Source of the DNA: Myxococcus llanfairpwllgwyngyllgogerychwyrndrobwllllantysiliogogogochensis
GTDB lineage: Bacteria; Myxococcota; Myxococcia; Myxococcales; Myxococcaceae
Assembly (NCBI RefSeq): GCF_006636215.1
Contig: NZ_VIFM01000092.1
Span: forward strand, 1-37,628
DNA: 37,628 bases
Reading direction: 5' to 3'
The notes under the pieces are model-generated. The model did no database searches. It saw only the letters and a program-made list of their open reading frames with translations, and was not told the origin of the DNA. The position numbers and the translations under genes are program-made. Each line of letters begins with the position of its first letter. The stretch's first letter is position 1. Of the stretch, positions 1 through 7,584 are shown piece by piece.

Positions 1-83
1 GGCTCGGGCTTACCTGCACGCAGGGGGCTGCCGACCCGCACCGGGAGAGCGCTACGATGCGCGCCGCCCAGGAGGAGTCACCC

Positions 84-806
84 ATGGCGACGAAGAAACG
101 CAAGACCAGTGCTGCGAAGAAGTCATCCCGGCGCGCCTCCACCCCGAAGAAGGCCGCGACTCGCAAGAGCGCGACACGGAAGGCCCCCGCGAAGAAGAGC
201 GCGACTCGAAAGAGTGCCGCGAAGAAGGGCGCGGCTCGCAAGAGCGCGGCGAAGAAGAGCGCGACACGAAAGAGCGCCGCGAAGAAGGGTGCGGCGCGCA
301 AGAGCACGGCGAAGACAGGCGCGACTCGAAAGAGCGCCGCGAAGAAGGGCACGGCTCGCACGAGTGCCCCGAAGACGACGACGTCCGTGCCTTCGAGTGG
401 AGGCAGGACCTCGACGTCCCCATCGCCCCGGCGCGCGGTCTCCCGGAAGGCGCCCGCGTCGCCGTCCGTCGAGGTCACCTCGGTTGCCTGGGACGAGCGC
501 CCCGCCACGGGCTCGCCCTTCGTCGAGGAGGTGGAGACCTCATCCGCCGGCATCCAGCCCCTGGCGCCCGTCCACGCGGCGGTGGACGAGCTGACCAGCT
601 CCGGCAACGAGCTGCTCGACATCTTCCAGCGCTACGACCGCAACCGCACCGGCTCGATTGAGCGCACCGAGTTCGCGCGGCTGCTGGAAGCGCTCGGGCA
701 GAACGTCACGGACGAGGAGCTGGAGATCGCCGTCGACATCGTCGACACGGACCGCACGGGGAAGATCTCCTGGAGCCAGTTCAAGGTGTGGTGGACCAGC
801 CGCTAG
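84..806 (+). CDS. Histone H1-like lysine-rich protein fused to C-terminal EF-hand pair
   Basis: The product has 240 residues. I start at ATG 84 because GGAGGAG lies at 71-77, six bases upstream; an in-frame ATG at 57 lacks a comparable site. Residues 1 to about 100 are almost only K, A, S, R and T, with AAKK/TRKS decapeptide repeats like the tails of bacterial H1-like (HctB/AlgP-type) proteins, which bind DNA non-specifically. An S/P/T-rich linker follows. The last 65 residues hold two EF-hand helix-loop-helix units. Loop 1 (DRNRTGSIERTE) has the canonical 1, 3, 5, 6, 8 and 12 positions. Loop 2 (DTDRTGKISWSQ) ends in Gln instead of Glu and may bind Ca2+ weakly. I infer a nucleoid-associated protein whose DNA binding could respond to calcium. 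A weak -10-like TACGAT sits at 53-58. The domain calls are firm; the function is a guess. Confidence 0.85.
   Translation: MATKKRKTSAAKKSSRRASTPKKAATRKSATRKAPAKKSATRKSAAKKGAARKSAAKKSATRKSAAKKGAARKSTAKTGATRKSAAKKGTARTSAPKTTTSVPSSGGRTSTSPSPRRAVSRKAPASPSVEVTSVAWDERPATGSPFVEEVETSSAGIQPLAPVHAAVDELTSSGNELLDIFQRYDRNRTGSIERTEFARLLEALGQNVTDEELEIAVDIVDTDRTGKISWSQFKVWWTSR
201..380 (+). repeat. Six in-frame 30-bp tandem repeats
   Basis: Six consecutive 30-base units (201-230, 231-260, 261-290, 291-320, 321-350, 351-380) have the pattern GCGRCNCGMAAGAGYGCSGC followed by GAAGAAGRGC. Each encodes a decapeptide of the type A-(T/A)-R-K-S-A-A-K-K-G/S. The last two units have drifted. The array lies inside the H1-like domain and its length could vary by slippage or recombination without a frameshift. 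Confidence 0.85.
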
Positions 807-984
807 CAGGCAACGAAGCACGTCCGCCGCGCAGGGCCCTCTCCGGGGCGGAAGGTGACTGGCGAGTGCGCGGTCACCGGCCGGGTTCAACCTGGAGAGG
901 ACCCAGGCCCACGGGGAGCGGCTCCCAACGAGCCCTCTTTTTGGGAATGGTGGGGTCCATCATCTGTTCGAGCGCCCCTAAATA

Positions 985-1012
985 GTGACGGGGAGCCGAG
1001 CTGACCTACACT
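985..1012 (+). promoter_or_regulatory. Possible promoter of the hybrid kinase gene
   Basis: GTGACG (985-990), a 16-base spacer and TACACT (1007-1012) resemble a sigma70-type promoter. They lie 20 bases before the GTG start at 1032 and inside the 225-base gap after the EF-hand gene. The match is modest and the GC-rich background makes chance occurrence easy. Confidence 0.25.
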
Positions 1013-1031
1013 CGCGACGGGAGGGGGAACG

Positions 1032-3809
1032 GTGACCGACCTGGCGTCCAGAGCACATTCCACCGTCTTCGAGCACGCGCGCGACGCGGTGCTCGTGCTC
1101 GACGCCACGCACCTCATCCAGGAGGTCAACCGCGCGGCGGAGCGCATCTTCGGCCCCCGCGCGGAGCTGGTGGGCATGGCGGTGACGCGGCTGTTGTCGG
1201 GCTGGCGTCCCCCGGACACGCGAGGCTCGCCGGACACGCCCCATGAGACGGAGCTCGCCGGGCAGCGTCCGGGTGGCACGGGGCCCGCGTACTACCTGCG
1301 CGTGCAGACGCTGACCCAGGTGGACGCGCAAGGCGCCCCGCTCGGCTGGGTGCTCCAGCTCCAGGACATGCGCGGAAGCCTGGAGGTGGAAGCGTCCATC
1401 CGCCAGCAGAAGGAGTTCTTCGAGGCGGTGGTGCGCAACAGCCCGGTGGCCATCGTCACCATCACCCGCCAGTTCATCGTGCTCTCGTGGAACCCCGCCG
1501 CCGAGCGCCTCTTCGGGTACACGCCGCAGGAGGCGCTGGGCAAACACATCTTCGACCTCGTCGCCACGGAGGAGACCGTCCTCCCCGACGCGAAGAAGGC
1601 GCAGCGAGATGTCACGCAGCGAGGCCGCGTGCACTCCGTCACCCGGCGGCTGCGCAAGGACCACACCATCGTCGACGTGGAGCTGCTCGCGCTGCCGGTG
1701 TCGGTGGGCGGACGGCAACTGGGCTTCATCGCCATCTACCACGACATCACCGACCTCCAGCGCGCGCGCCAGGCGGCCGAGTCCGCCAACCAGGCCAAGA
1801 GCCTGTTCCTGGCGACGATGAGCCACGAGATTCGCACGCCGATGAACGCCATCATCGGCATGACGGGGCTGATGCTGGACACGCACCTGACGGTGGAGCA
1901 GCGGGAGTTCATCTCCACCATCCGTCAGAGCAGCGAGGCGTTGCTCACGCTGCTCAACGACGTGCTGGACTTCTCCAAGATTGAAGCGGGCCGCTTCGAG
2001 ACGGACCCGCACCCGTTCGACCTGCGGCAGTGCGTGGAGTCGGTGCTGGACCTGCTCGCGGTGCGCGCCAGCGAGAAGGGGTTGGACCTGGGCGCGGATA
2101 TCTCGCCGCAGGTGCCGCAGGTGGTGATGGGCGATGCCTCGCGGCTGCGTCAGGTGCTGCTCAACCTCGTGGGCAACGCGCTCAAGTTCACCGAGTCCGG
2201 CGGCGCCGTCGTCTCCGTGGATGGCGCGCGCCGCAAGGAGGCTCCGGACGCTCCCTGGGAACTCACCTTCTCCGTGCAGGACACGGGGCCCGGCATCACC
2301 GAGGAGAAGCAGAAGGGACTCTTCCAGCCCTTCAATCAGCTGGACGTCTCGGTGACGCGCAAGTTCGGTGGCACGGGCCTGGGGCTCGCCATCTCCAAGC
2401 GCCTGGTGGAGGCGATGGGTGGACGCATCTGGGTGGAGAGCGAGGGCGTGCCGGGCAAGGGCGCCACGTTCCATTTCTCCCTCACCGTGCAGGCCGCGCC
2501 GCAGACGACCGCCGGGTACCTGCGCGCGGACCAGCCGCTGTTGCAAGGCCGGCGTGTGCTCATCGTCGACGACAACGCCATCAACCGACGGCTCCTCGGA
2601 CGGCAGCTCCAGACCTGGGGCGCGGTGCCGGTGGAGGCGGGCTCGGGGATGGAGGCGCTCGCGAAGCTCCAGCCAGGCGCGGGCTTCGACGTCGTGCTCA
2701 TCGACCATCAGATGCCGGGGTTGGACGGGCCTTCGCTCGCCGCGCGCATCCGTGAGCGCGAGGACCTGCGGGCGCTGCCTTTGTTGCTGCTCACTTCGCC
2801 CGGTCGTCGCGCGGTGCCGCCGCCGGGCCTCTTCACAGGGGTGCTGTCCCGCCCGATGAAAGCCTCCCAGCTCCATGACACGTTGATGTCCTGCTTCTCC
2901 CAGGACGTGGCCCGGGCTCGCGCGGAGTCCGCCGCCACGGGGGCGCCCATCCCCAGGGATCGTCCGGGAGACCGCGTGCCCCTGCGCATCCTGTTGGCGG
3001 AGGACAACCCCACCAATCAGCGGCTGGCCAGCCTGATGTTGGATCGACTGGGCTATCCGGTGCAGGCCGCGTCCAATGGTCGCGAGGCGCTCCAGTGGGC
3101 CATGCGTCAGCGCTTCGACGTGGTGCTCATGGACCTGCAGATGCCGGAGATGGATGGGCTGGAGGCCACGCGTCGGCTGCGTCAGGAGCTGCCGCCCAAC
3201 GTGCAGCCATGGGTCATCGCGATGACGGCCAACGCGATGGACTCCGACCGCGAGCAGTGTTTCGAGGCGGGGATGGATGACTTCCTCGCCAAGCCCATCC
3301 GCGTGGAGGCGCTGACCGCCGCGCTGGTGCGCTGTCAGACGCCGCGGCCGCAGGGCGGCACGCGCTCCAGACCCGAGCGTGGCGCGCTCGTGGAGGCGCC
3401 GCTCGACGAGGACATCGTGCCGGTGGCGGCGCGCATTCCCGGCCTGCAGCCCGCCGCGCTGGCGCGGTTGTGGCGGGAGCTGGGCACCCAGGCGGGGAAC
3501 ATCCTCCCGGAGCTCATCGACACCGCGCTGCTCAGCATGCCGGCCCTGCTCGAAGACGCGTACACGGCGTTGCGGCATGGGCTGCTGGATGATGTCAGCC
3601 GCGCGGCGCACACCCTCAAGTCCAACGCGGCATGGTTCGGCGCCTCGGGGCTGGAGGCGCAGTGCCGGGACATCGAATTGCGCGCGGACGCGGGCGAGGT
3701 CGCCGACATGGCGGAGCGCCTGGACCGCTGCCGGGCGGAGCTGGAGACGGCTCGCAGGCTGCTGTCCCGGCTGCGTGAGAGCATCGGGACTACGGTGCCC
3801 CGGAGCTGA
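1032..3809 (+). CDS. Soluble hybrid sensor histidine kinase, PAS-PAS-HisKA-HATPase-REC-REC-Hpt
   Basis: The product has 925 residues and starts at GTG 1032, preceded by the purine-rich GGGAGGGGG. There is no signal peptide or membrane segment, so it should sense a cytoplasmic cue. In order it has PAS 1 (about 10-120), PAS 2 (about 128-240, [10 protein letters not shown]), HisKA with H-box [10 protein letters not shown] (phospho-acceptor His265), and an HATPase with N-box [12 protein letters not shown]1 DTGPGI and G2 [10 protein letters not shown] first receiver (about 507-625, Asp558 in [10 protein letters not shown]) is followed by a second (about 655-770, Asp701 in [10 protein letters not shown], with TAN and AKP). 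A C-terminal Hpt domain has AAHTLKSN with His860. The layout is that of an ArcB/BarA-like phosphorelay. Receiver 1 has SRP where the conserved Lys-Pro is expected, so it may be regulatory rather than a phospho-carrier. No cognate response regulator lies nearby. Confidence 0.95.
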   Translation: MTDLASRAHSTVFEHARDAVLVLDATHLIQEVNRAAERIFGPRAELVGMAVTRLLSGWRPPDTRGSPDTPHETELAGQRPGGTGPAYYLRVQTLTQVDAQGAPLGWVLQLQDMRGSLEVEASIRQQKEFFEAVVRNSPVAIVTITRQFIVLSWNPAAERLFGYTPQEALGKHIFDLVATEETVLPDAKKAQRDVTQRGRVHSVTRRLRKDHTIVDVELLALPVSVGGRQLGFIAIYHDITDLQRARQAAESANQAKSLFLATMSHEIRTPMNAIIGMTGLMLDTHLTVEQREFISTIRQSSEALLTLLNDVLDFSKIEAGRFETDPHPFDLRQCVESVLDLLAVRASEKGLDLGADISPQVPQVVMGDASRLRQVLLNLVGNALKFTESGGAVVSVDGARRKEAPDAPWELTFSVQDTGPGITEEKQKGLFQPFNQLDVSVTRKFGGTGLGLAISKRLVEAMGGRIWVESEGVPGKGATFHFSLTVQAAPQTTAGYLRADQPLLQGRRVLIVDDNAINRRLLGRQLQTWGAVPVEAGSGMEALAKLQPGAGFDVVLIDHQMPGLDGPSLAARIREREDLRALPLLLLTSPGRRAVPPPGLFTGVLSRPMKASQLHDTLMSCFSQDVARARAESAATGAPIPRDRPGDRVPLRILLAEDNPTNQRLASLMLDRLGYPVQAASNGREALQWAMRQRFDVVLMDLQMPEMDGLEATRRLRQELPPNVQPWVIAMTANAMDSDREQCFEAGMDDFLAKPIRVEALTAALVRCQTPRPQGGTRSRPERGALVEAPLDEDIVPVAARIPGLQPAALARLWRELGTQAGNILPELIDTALLSMPALLEDAYTALRHGLLDDVSRAAHTLKSNAAWFGASGLEAQCRDIELRADAGEVADMAERLDRCRAELETARRLLSRLRESIGTTVPRS

Positions 3810-3882
3810 GCCGACGGGGTGGTCAGCCCCTCGGGCTTCGCGCCGTCCCTGGCCGACCGCGACTTCCTCTTCGAGGTGAACG

Positions 3883-5178
3883 ATGAGCGACTCTCCAACG
3901 GACCCTCCCCGCTCGGGGACTTCTCGCATCCGGGGGCTGGAGCAGGTGGACCGGCTGTCGGTGCCCTTGCCGCACGGCACCGAGGTGACGACGCGCGTGG
4001 AGCGCCTGGCCTCGGGCGGGCGCCGCATTCCGCAGGGCGTGGTGGGGCGCGTGGTGCGCGCCCGGGATGGCGGGCTCGACATCCAGATTGTCGGCGTGGG
4101 CGAGGTCTGGTTCACGCGTGAGGAACTGGTGCCTCGTCGTCCGGGGCAGGTCCAGTTCGCGCGGCGTCGCGAGGCGGCGTGGCAGTCCCTGGTGCCCTGC
4201 GTGGTGCTGGAGACGCGCGTGGGCAGCCATGCGTGGGGACTGGCGAACGCGCAGTCCGACGTGGACGTGCGTGGCGTCTTCGCGCTGCCGCTCTCTTGGA
4301 CCTTCGGCCTGGTCGAAGCGCCCATGGACCTGGTGAGCGCCGATGGCAGCAGCACCTACTGGGAGACGCGCAAGGCGGTGGAGCAGGCGCTGCGGGCGGA
4401 CCCGAACACGCTGGAGACGCTGTTCGTGCCGGGAGCCCGGGCGCTGGACGAACTGGGCGAGTGGTTCCTCGCGGAGCGCGAGGCGTTCGCCTCGCAGGCC
4501 ATCTTCGGCAGCTTCGGGCGCTACGCCATGAGTCAGCTGGACAAGCTCACGCGCAGCCAGCGGCTGGCCGAGCACCGGGACCTGTTGCTGGAGTGGCTGT
4601 GCGAGGAGCCCGCTCCGAACCTGGACGAGGTGGCGCGGCGCCTGTCCGAGGTGTCTCCGCGTGAAGCGCCCACGCAGCAGGACGCGCTGCTGGCGGCGAA
4701 GACGTACGTGAAGCAGCTCTACCGCTCGCTGTGGGACCAGGGGTTGTTGACGGCGAACGACTTCGCGGCGCTCACGGCCTATGCCCGAGGTGGGGGGCAG
4801 CGTCCTCCCTCCGCGCGGGAGCTGCGGCCGAAGAACGCGTACAACCTGCTGCGGTTGATTTCCACGGCCACGGGCTGGCTGCGCCATGGCGAGCCCGTCT
4901 TCGAGGCGACGGGCGCACTGAAGGCACGGCTGCTGGACATCAAGGCGGGGAGCGTGCCGCTCGATGACGTGCTGCGGGACGCGGAGGCGATGGCGCCGGA
5001 GCTGGAGGCGGCGCGACGGGAGAGTCGACTGCCGGAGCATCCCGACTACGCGCGCGCGGACCGACTGTTGCGACGCGTGGGGGCCGAGGTGGCGCGACGC
5101 TGGGTGTTGAAGACACCGGGACCGCTGGGGCGCGAGGCGCCCGAGGCCCCGGAGACGGAGTGGAGGGATTCGGAATGA
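3883..5178 (+). CDS. RlaP-type (PF10127) RNA-repair nucleotidyltransferase, longer paralogue
   Basis: The product has 431 residues from ATG 3883, preceded by GAGGTGA. The pol-beta-fold motif is VGSHAWGL followed by SDVDVRGVF, giving the G-S pair and the metal-binding acidic residues Asp126 and Asp128. This pattern is typical of PF10127, the family named RlaP (RNA repair pathway DNA polymerase beta family). Members are proposed, from gene neighbourhoods, to add nucleotides to RNA ends; I do not know of direct proof for this subtype. Residues 1 to about 95 are an extra N-terminal region rich in beta strands (GRVVRARDGGLDIQIVG), which could be a small SH3/OB-like module. The helical C-terminal half is typical of the family. 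The stop overlaps the next gene's ATG (ATGA), so the two are probably co-translated. No RNA ligase is adjacent. Confidence 0.85.
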   Translation: MSDSPTDPPRSGTSRIRGLEQVDRLSVPLPHGTEVTTRVERLASGGRRIPQGVVGRVVRARDGGLDIQIVGVGEVWFTREELVPRRPGQVQFARRREAAWQSLVPCVVLETRVGSHAWGLANAQSDVDVRGVFALPLSWTFGLVEAPMDLVSADGSSTYWETRKAVEQALRADPNTLETLFVPGARALDELGEWFLAEREAFASQAIFGSFGRYAMSQLDKLTRSQRLAEHRDLLLEWLCEEPAPNLDEVARRLSEVSPREAPTQQDALLAAKTYVKQLYRSLWDQGLLTANDFAALTAYARGGGQRPPSARELRPKNAYNLLRLISTATGWLRHGEPVFEATGALKARLLDIKAGSVPLDDVLRDAEAMAPELEAARRESRLPEHPDYARADRLLRRVGAEVARRWVLKTPGPLGREAPEAPETEWRDSE

Positions 5179-5969
5179 AGGGCGCCATGACGGAGCACGA
5201 GCGGAAGGTGGCGGACGGCGTGCTCGACGAGGAGTCCGCGAAGCGAGAGCACCTGGTGGTGTCCTTGTCGGGTGCGCATGCGTATGGCTTTCCCTCGCCG
5301 GACAGTGATTTGGACCTGAAGTCCATCCACATCGCGCCCACGGCCCTGCTGCTGGGCCTGCAACCCCGGCAGCTCAACGCCGAGCGGCTCCAGGTGGTGG
5401 ACGGAGTGGAGGTGGACTACTCGTCCAACGAACTCCAGCCCGTGCTCCAGGGACTCTTGCAGGGCAATGGCAACTACCTGGAGCGCCTGCTGGGGGCCAT
5501 TCCCGTGCGGGTCTCCCCGGAGCTGGAGGCCCTTCAGCCGCTGGTGCGCGGCGTGTTGTCGCGTCGGGTGCACCGGCACTACCGGGGCTTCGCCCACGGT
5601 CAGCTCCGGGAGTGGGAGAAGAGCGGCTTCCGCTCCGCGAAGAAGCTCCTCTACGTGTTGCGCACCACGCTCACCGGGACGCACGCGCTGCGCACCGGCG
5701 AGGTGGAGACGGATGTCACCGAGCTGCTGGATTCCCACGGCTTCGCGGAGGCGCACGAACTGGTGGAGCAGAAGCGACGCGGGGAGAAGTCCGAACTGCC
5801 CGAATCGCTCAGCGCGAAGTGGCGCGCCGAGGTGGCCCGCTCCTTCGAAGTGCTCGATGCCGCCCTGGAGGCTTCCGTGTTGCCGGAGGAGCCCTCCCAG
5901 GCGGCGGTGGACGCGCTGGAGGCGTGGATGCTGGACCTGCGACGCAGGCGGTTCGTGGCCGTGTCGTGA
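5175..5969 (+). CDS. RlaP-type (PF10127) nucleotidyltransferase, shorter paralogue
   Basis: The product has 264 residues. I start at ATG 5175 because it overlaps the upstream stop as ATGA and has GGAGGG at 5162-5167. An in-frame GTG at 5160 is the alternative. The catalytic signature is LSGAHAYGFPSPDSDLDLKS, with Asp43, Asp45 and Asp47 as likely metal ligands. Gly-Ala replaces Gly-Ser, and LKS replaces the VRG that follows the acidic pair in the upstream paralogue, so this is a distinct subfamily. The remaining roughly 200 residues are mostly helical, with a basic stretch (RSAKKLLYVLRT) that could contact RNA. The tight coupling of two divergent paralogues suggests a heterodimer or sequential action on one substrate. 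Confidence 0.85.
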   Translation: MKGAMTEHERKVADGVLDEESAKREHLVVSLSGAHAYGFPSPDSDLDLKSIHIAPTALLLGLQPRQLNAERLQVVDGVEVDYSSNELQPVLQGLLQGNGNYLERLLGAIPVRVSPELEALQPLVRGVLSRRVHRHYRGFAHGQLREWEKSGFRSAKKLLYVLRTTLTGTHALRTGEVETDVTELLDSHGFAEAHELVEQKRRGEKSELPESLSAKWRAEVARSFEVLDAALEASVLPEEPSQAAVDALEAWMLDLRRRRFVAVS

Positions 5970-6000
5970 GGCACGGGCCACGCACCGCGCCGTGGGCCTC
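5968..6000. terminator. Hairpin between convergent genes
   Basis: GAGGC-ACGG at 5968-5976 can pair with CCGT-GG-GCCTC at 5990-6000, leaving a two-base bulge. It fills the 29-base gap between two convergent stop codons. There is no T tract on either strand, so intrinsic termination would be weak; it could equally be an RNA 3'-end stabiliser. Confidence 0.35.
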
Positions 6001-6919
6001 AGGGGTCCGTGGGTGACAGCCGCGACAGGGAGCGGTTCTTGACCTTGAGCCAGGCCTGTTGCCTGAACAGGTAGGTCGAGCAGAGCTGGCGCCACGTCCA
6101 CACGTCCGGCAGCTTCCACCACGCCGCGGGCGGCTGGATGCCCTTGTCCCGCAGGTTGCCGATGCCCCGGTAGCCGACGCCGTCGAGCCCGAAGGCGCAG
6201 TTGGACTCGAGGACCAGGACCTTGTCCGTCGCGGGGTGATGGTCCACGACGAGGAGCGTGTGGCCGGAGCGCCACTGGTTTCGCCAGCCCTGGATGAGTG
6301 TCCACGGGTGGGGTGGCACGTCCGCTGACGGAGGCGGGATGGCCATGCCGCTCTCGACGGCGGAGGTGACGGGGGAAAAGTTATCCTCCGCGGAGGCAAT
6401 CATCATCTGTCGGTGACGGCGGGAGTCCCATGCGAAGGCCGCGCCGTGCGCATCGGCGAAGGCCTTCACGGTGAGGGCCTCCACGAAGGTGCAGCAGTTG
6501 TTGAACCGGGGAGGCCCCAGGGGGACGCGAATGCCTGGCAGCGTCCACGGGTAGTAGGCCTTGTCCGGGTCGTAACGGTAGTCGCGCAGCCCGCCGAGGA
6601 GCGCGACGAGCCGGTCCTCGGCCACGGCCAGCGGCTCGTCGTCGAAAGGCAGCCTTACGGCCGGAGGCGGCTTCTCCTGCTGGACGACGGTCGCGTAGCG
6701 CTGGGTCCGCCAGCGCACGCAAATCCAGGTGTCCAGCGCGCCCAACGTCGGGACTTCCAGGCGCACGTAGTCCGTGTCGGGCGTCGGAAAACCGAGGCGC
6801 TCGTCCAGGACGAAGTAGGTGCCTGGCTCGACGTAGCCCTCGAACTGCGCGTTCGTGTCCGGCTCCACGAAGCCGCGAAGTCGGATGGGAAGCTTCGCGA
6901 CACGATAGGTTTCCGCCAA
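5999..6919 (-). CDS. Uncharacterised protein, possible SH3-like plus NlpC/P60-like papain fold
   Basis: The product has 306 residues. The only suitable start I see is TTG at 6919, with a G-run (GGGGGG) a few bases upstream. There is no signal peptide. The N-terminal 90 residues (ETYRVAKLPIRLRGFVEP... YVRLEVP) look like a small beta-barrel of the SH3 kind. The C-terminal part has a Cys pair in FNNCCTFVEAL (Cys142, Cys143) and a later GHTLLVVDHHP, followed by a beta strand ending in ESN. A Cys at a helix start and a later His on a strand is the arrangement of NlpC/P60 and CHAP cysteine peptidases, but no close family match comes to mind. It could instead be an amidase-like or inactive fold. It is convergent with the RlaP pair and downstream of the Cys-rich lipoprotein. 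Confidence 0.6.
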   Translation of the reverse strand: MAETYRVAKLPIRLRGFVEPDTNAQFEGYVEPGTYFVLDERLGFPTPDTDYVRLEVPTLGALDTWICVRWRTQRYATVVQQEKPPPAVRLPFDDEPLAVAEDRLVALLGGLRDYRYDPDKAYYPWTLPGIRVPLGPPRFNNCCTFVEALTVKAFADAHGAAFAWDSRRHRQMMIASAEDNFSPVTSAVESGMAIPPPSADVPPHPWTLIQGWRNQWRSGHTLLVVDHHPATDKVLVLESNCAFGLDGVGYRGIGNLRDKGIQPPAAWWKLPDVWTWRQLCSTYLFRQQAWLKVKNRSLSRLSPTDP

Positions 6920-7028
6920 GACAGGACCCCCCGGAGAAGATGACCTGGTGTGAAGTCTAACTCACTCCGGGAGTTGTTCGCAGGACGTGGCGGGGGAGGT
7001 GCCAGGCGGGTGCCCCGACTGGTCCGCG

Positions 7029-7484
7029 CTAGGCGCAGCAGTCCCTGGGGCAGTTGCTGTACTCATTCACTTCGCAATAGCCGTCGCCGCACACATGGAT
7101 GAAGTTTTCATCCTGGGGCGGAGGGGTGATTGCCTTGGGCGTGAGACACATGGGGCCGCAGTCCACCGGGCAGTTCTCGCCCGCGCCGCAGACACCATCG
7201 CCACAGTACGGCGAATATCCACAGTCGGTGGGACACGTCGATTGATTCTCGCCCACTTCACAGATGCCATTGCCGCAAGAGGCCGGGCAGTCCGAAGGAC
7301 AGGTGACGCGCTCGTTCCCATCGCATTCGCGATCGCCGCACTGGTGGCCAAGGCCCGCCTCGGCGGACTGCTGCTCGAGCTTTGCGACGTCCGAGTCGTC
7401 GGCTTCCGTCGCGATTCCGCCGCACGCCAGCAGGACCAGTGAGGCCACCACGGTGGCCGTCACACCACTCCAACGCTTGCTCAT
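7029..7484 (-). CDS. Cys-rich repeat lipoprotein
   Basis: The product has 151 residues from ATG 7484, with AGGAGG four bases upstream. The N-terminus is a lipoprotein signal: basic SKRW, a hydrophobic core and the lipobox LLAC, so Cys21 should be lipidated and the protein anchored in an envelope membrane. The mature part holds four copies of a module of the form CGxGxC-x3-E-x4-CPxDC (for example CGDGVCGAGENCPVDC). This is a repeat seen in many myxobacterial surface proteins, probably disulfide-bonded. The acidic and polar residues in each repeat could bind metal. No function is known to me. The TTG-start gene follows 110 bases downstream on the same strand. Confidence 0.8.
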   Translation of the reverse strand: MSKRWSGVTATVVASLVLLACGGIATEADDSDVAKLEQQSAEAGLGHQCGDRECDGNERVTCPSDCPASCGNGICEVGENQSTCPTDCGYSPYCGDGVCGAGENCPVDCGPMCLTPKAITPPPQDENFIHVCGDGYCEVNEYSNCPRDCCA

Positions 7485-7529
7485 ACATCCTCCTGGAAAA
7501 GGAGGCGCGGAGCCTGGTCGTTGCTCTCA

Positions 7530-7550
7530 TGGAAAGGTCTGGCCTTTCCA
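7530..7550. repeat. Perfect 8-bp inverted repeat
   Basis: TGGAAAGG (7530-7537), loop TCTGG and CCTTTCCA (7543-7550) form a perfect 8-bp stem. It lies in the 100-base gap between the stop of the 1042-residue gene and the start of the lipoprotein gene, both on the minus strand. No T tract follows. It may be a factor-dependent terminator, an mRNA-end hairpin or an operator for the lipoprotein gene. Confidence 0.5.
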
Positions 7551-7584
7551 ATTCGTGACATGAGGTCGCGGCTGGTGCAACGCG

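Noticed and set aside
906-945. Hairpin GGGAG-CGG-CTCCC followed by TTTTT after the EF-hand gene
   Set aside because: The stem is only five pairs and the T run begins more than ten bases after it, so it is too weak to call as a terminator.
978-4355. An 1125-codon open frame on the minus strand
   Set aside because: It is antisense to the hybrid kinase and the first RlaP gene, both with intact motifs; its translation is Arg/His/Leu-rich with no domain. Long antisense frames are expected at this GC content.
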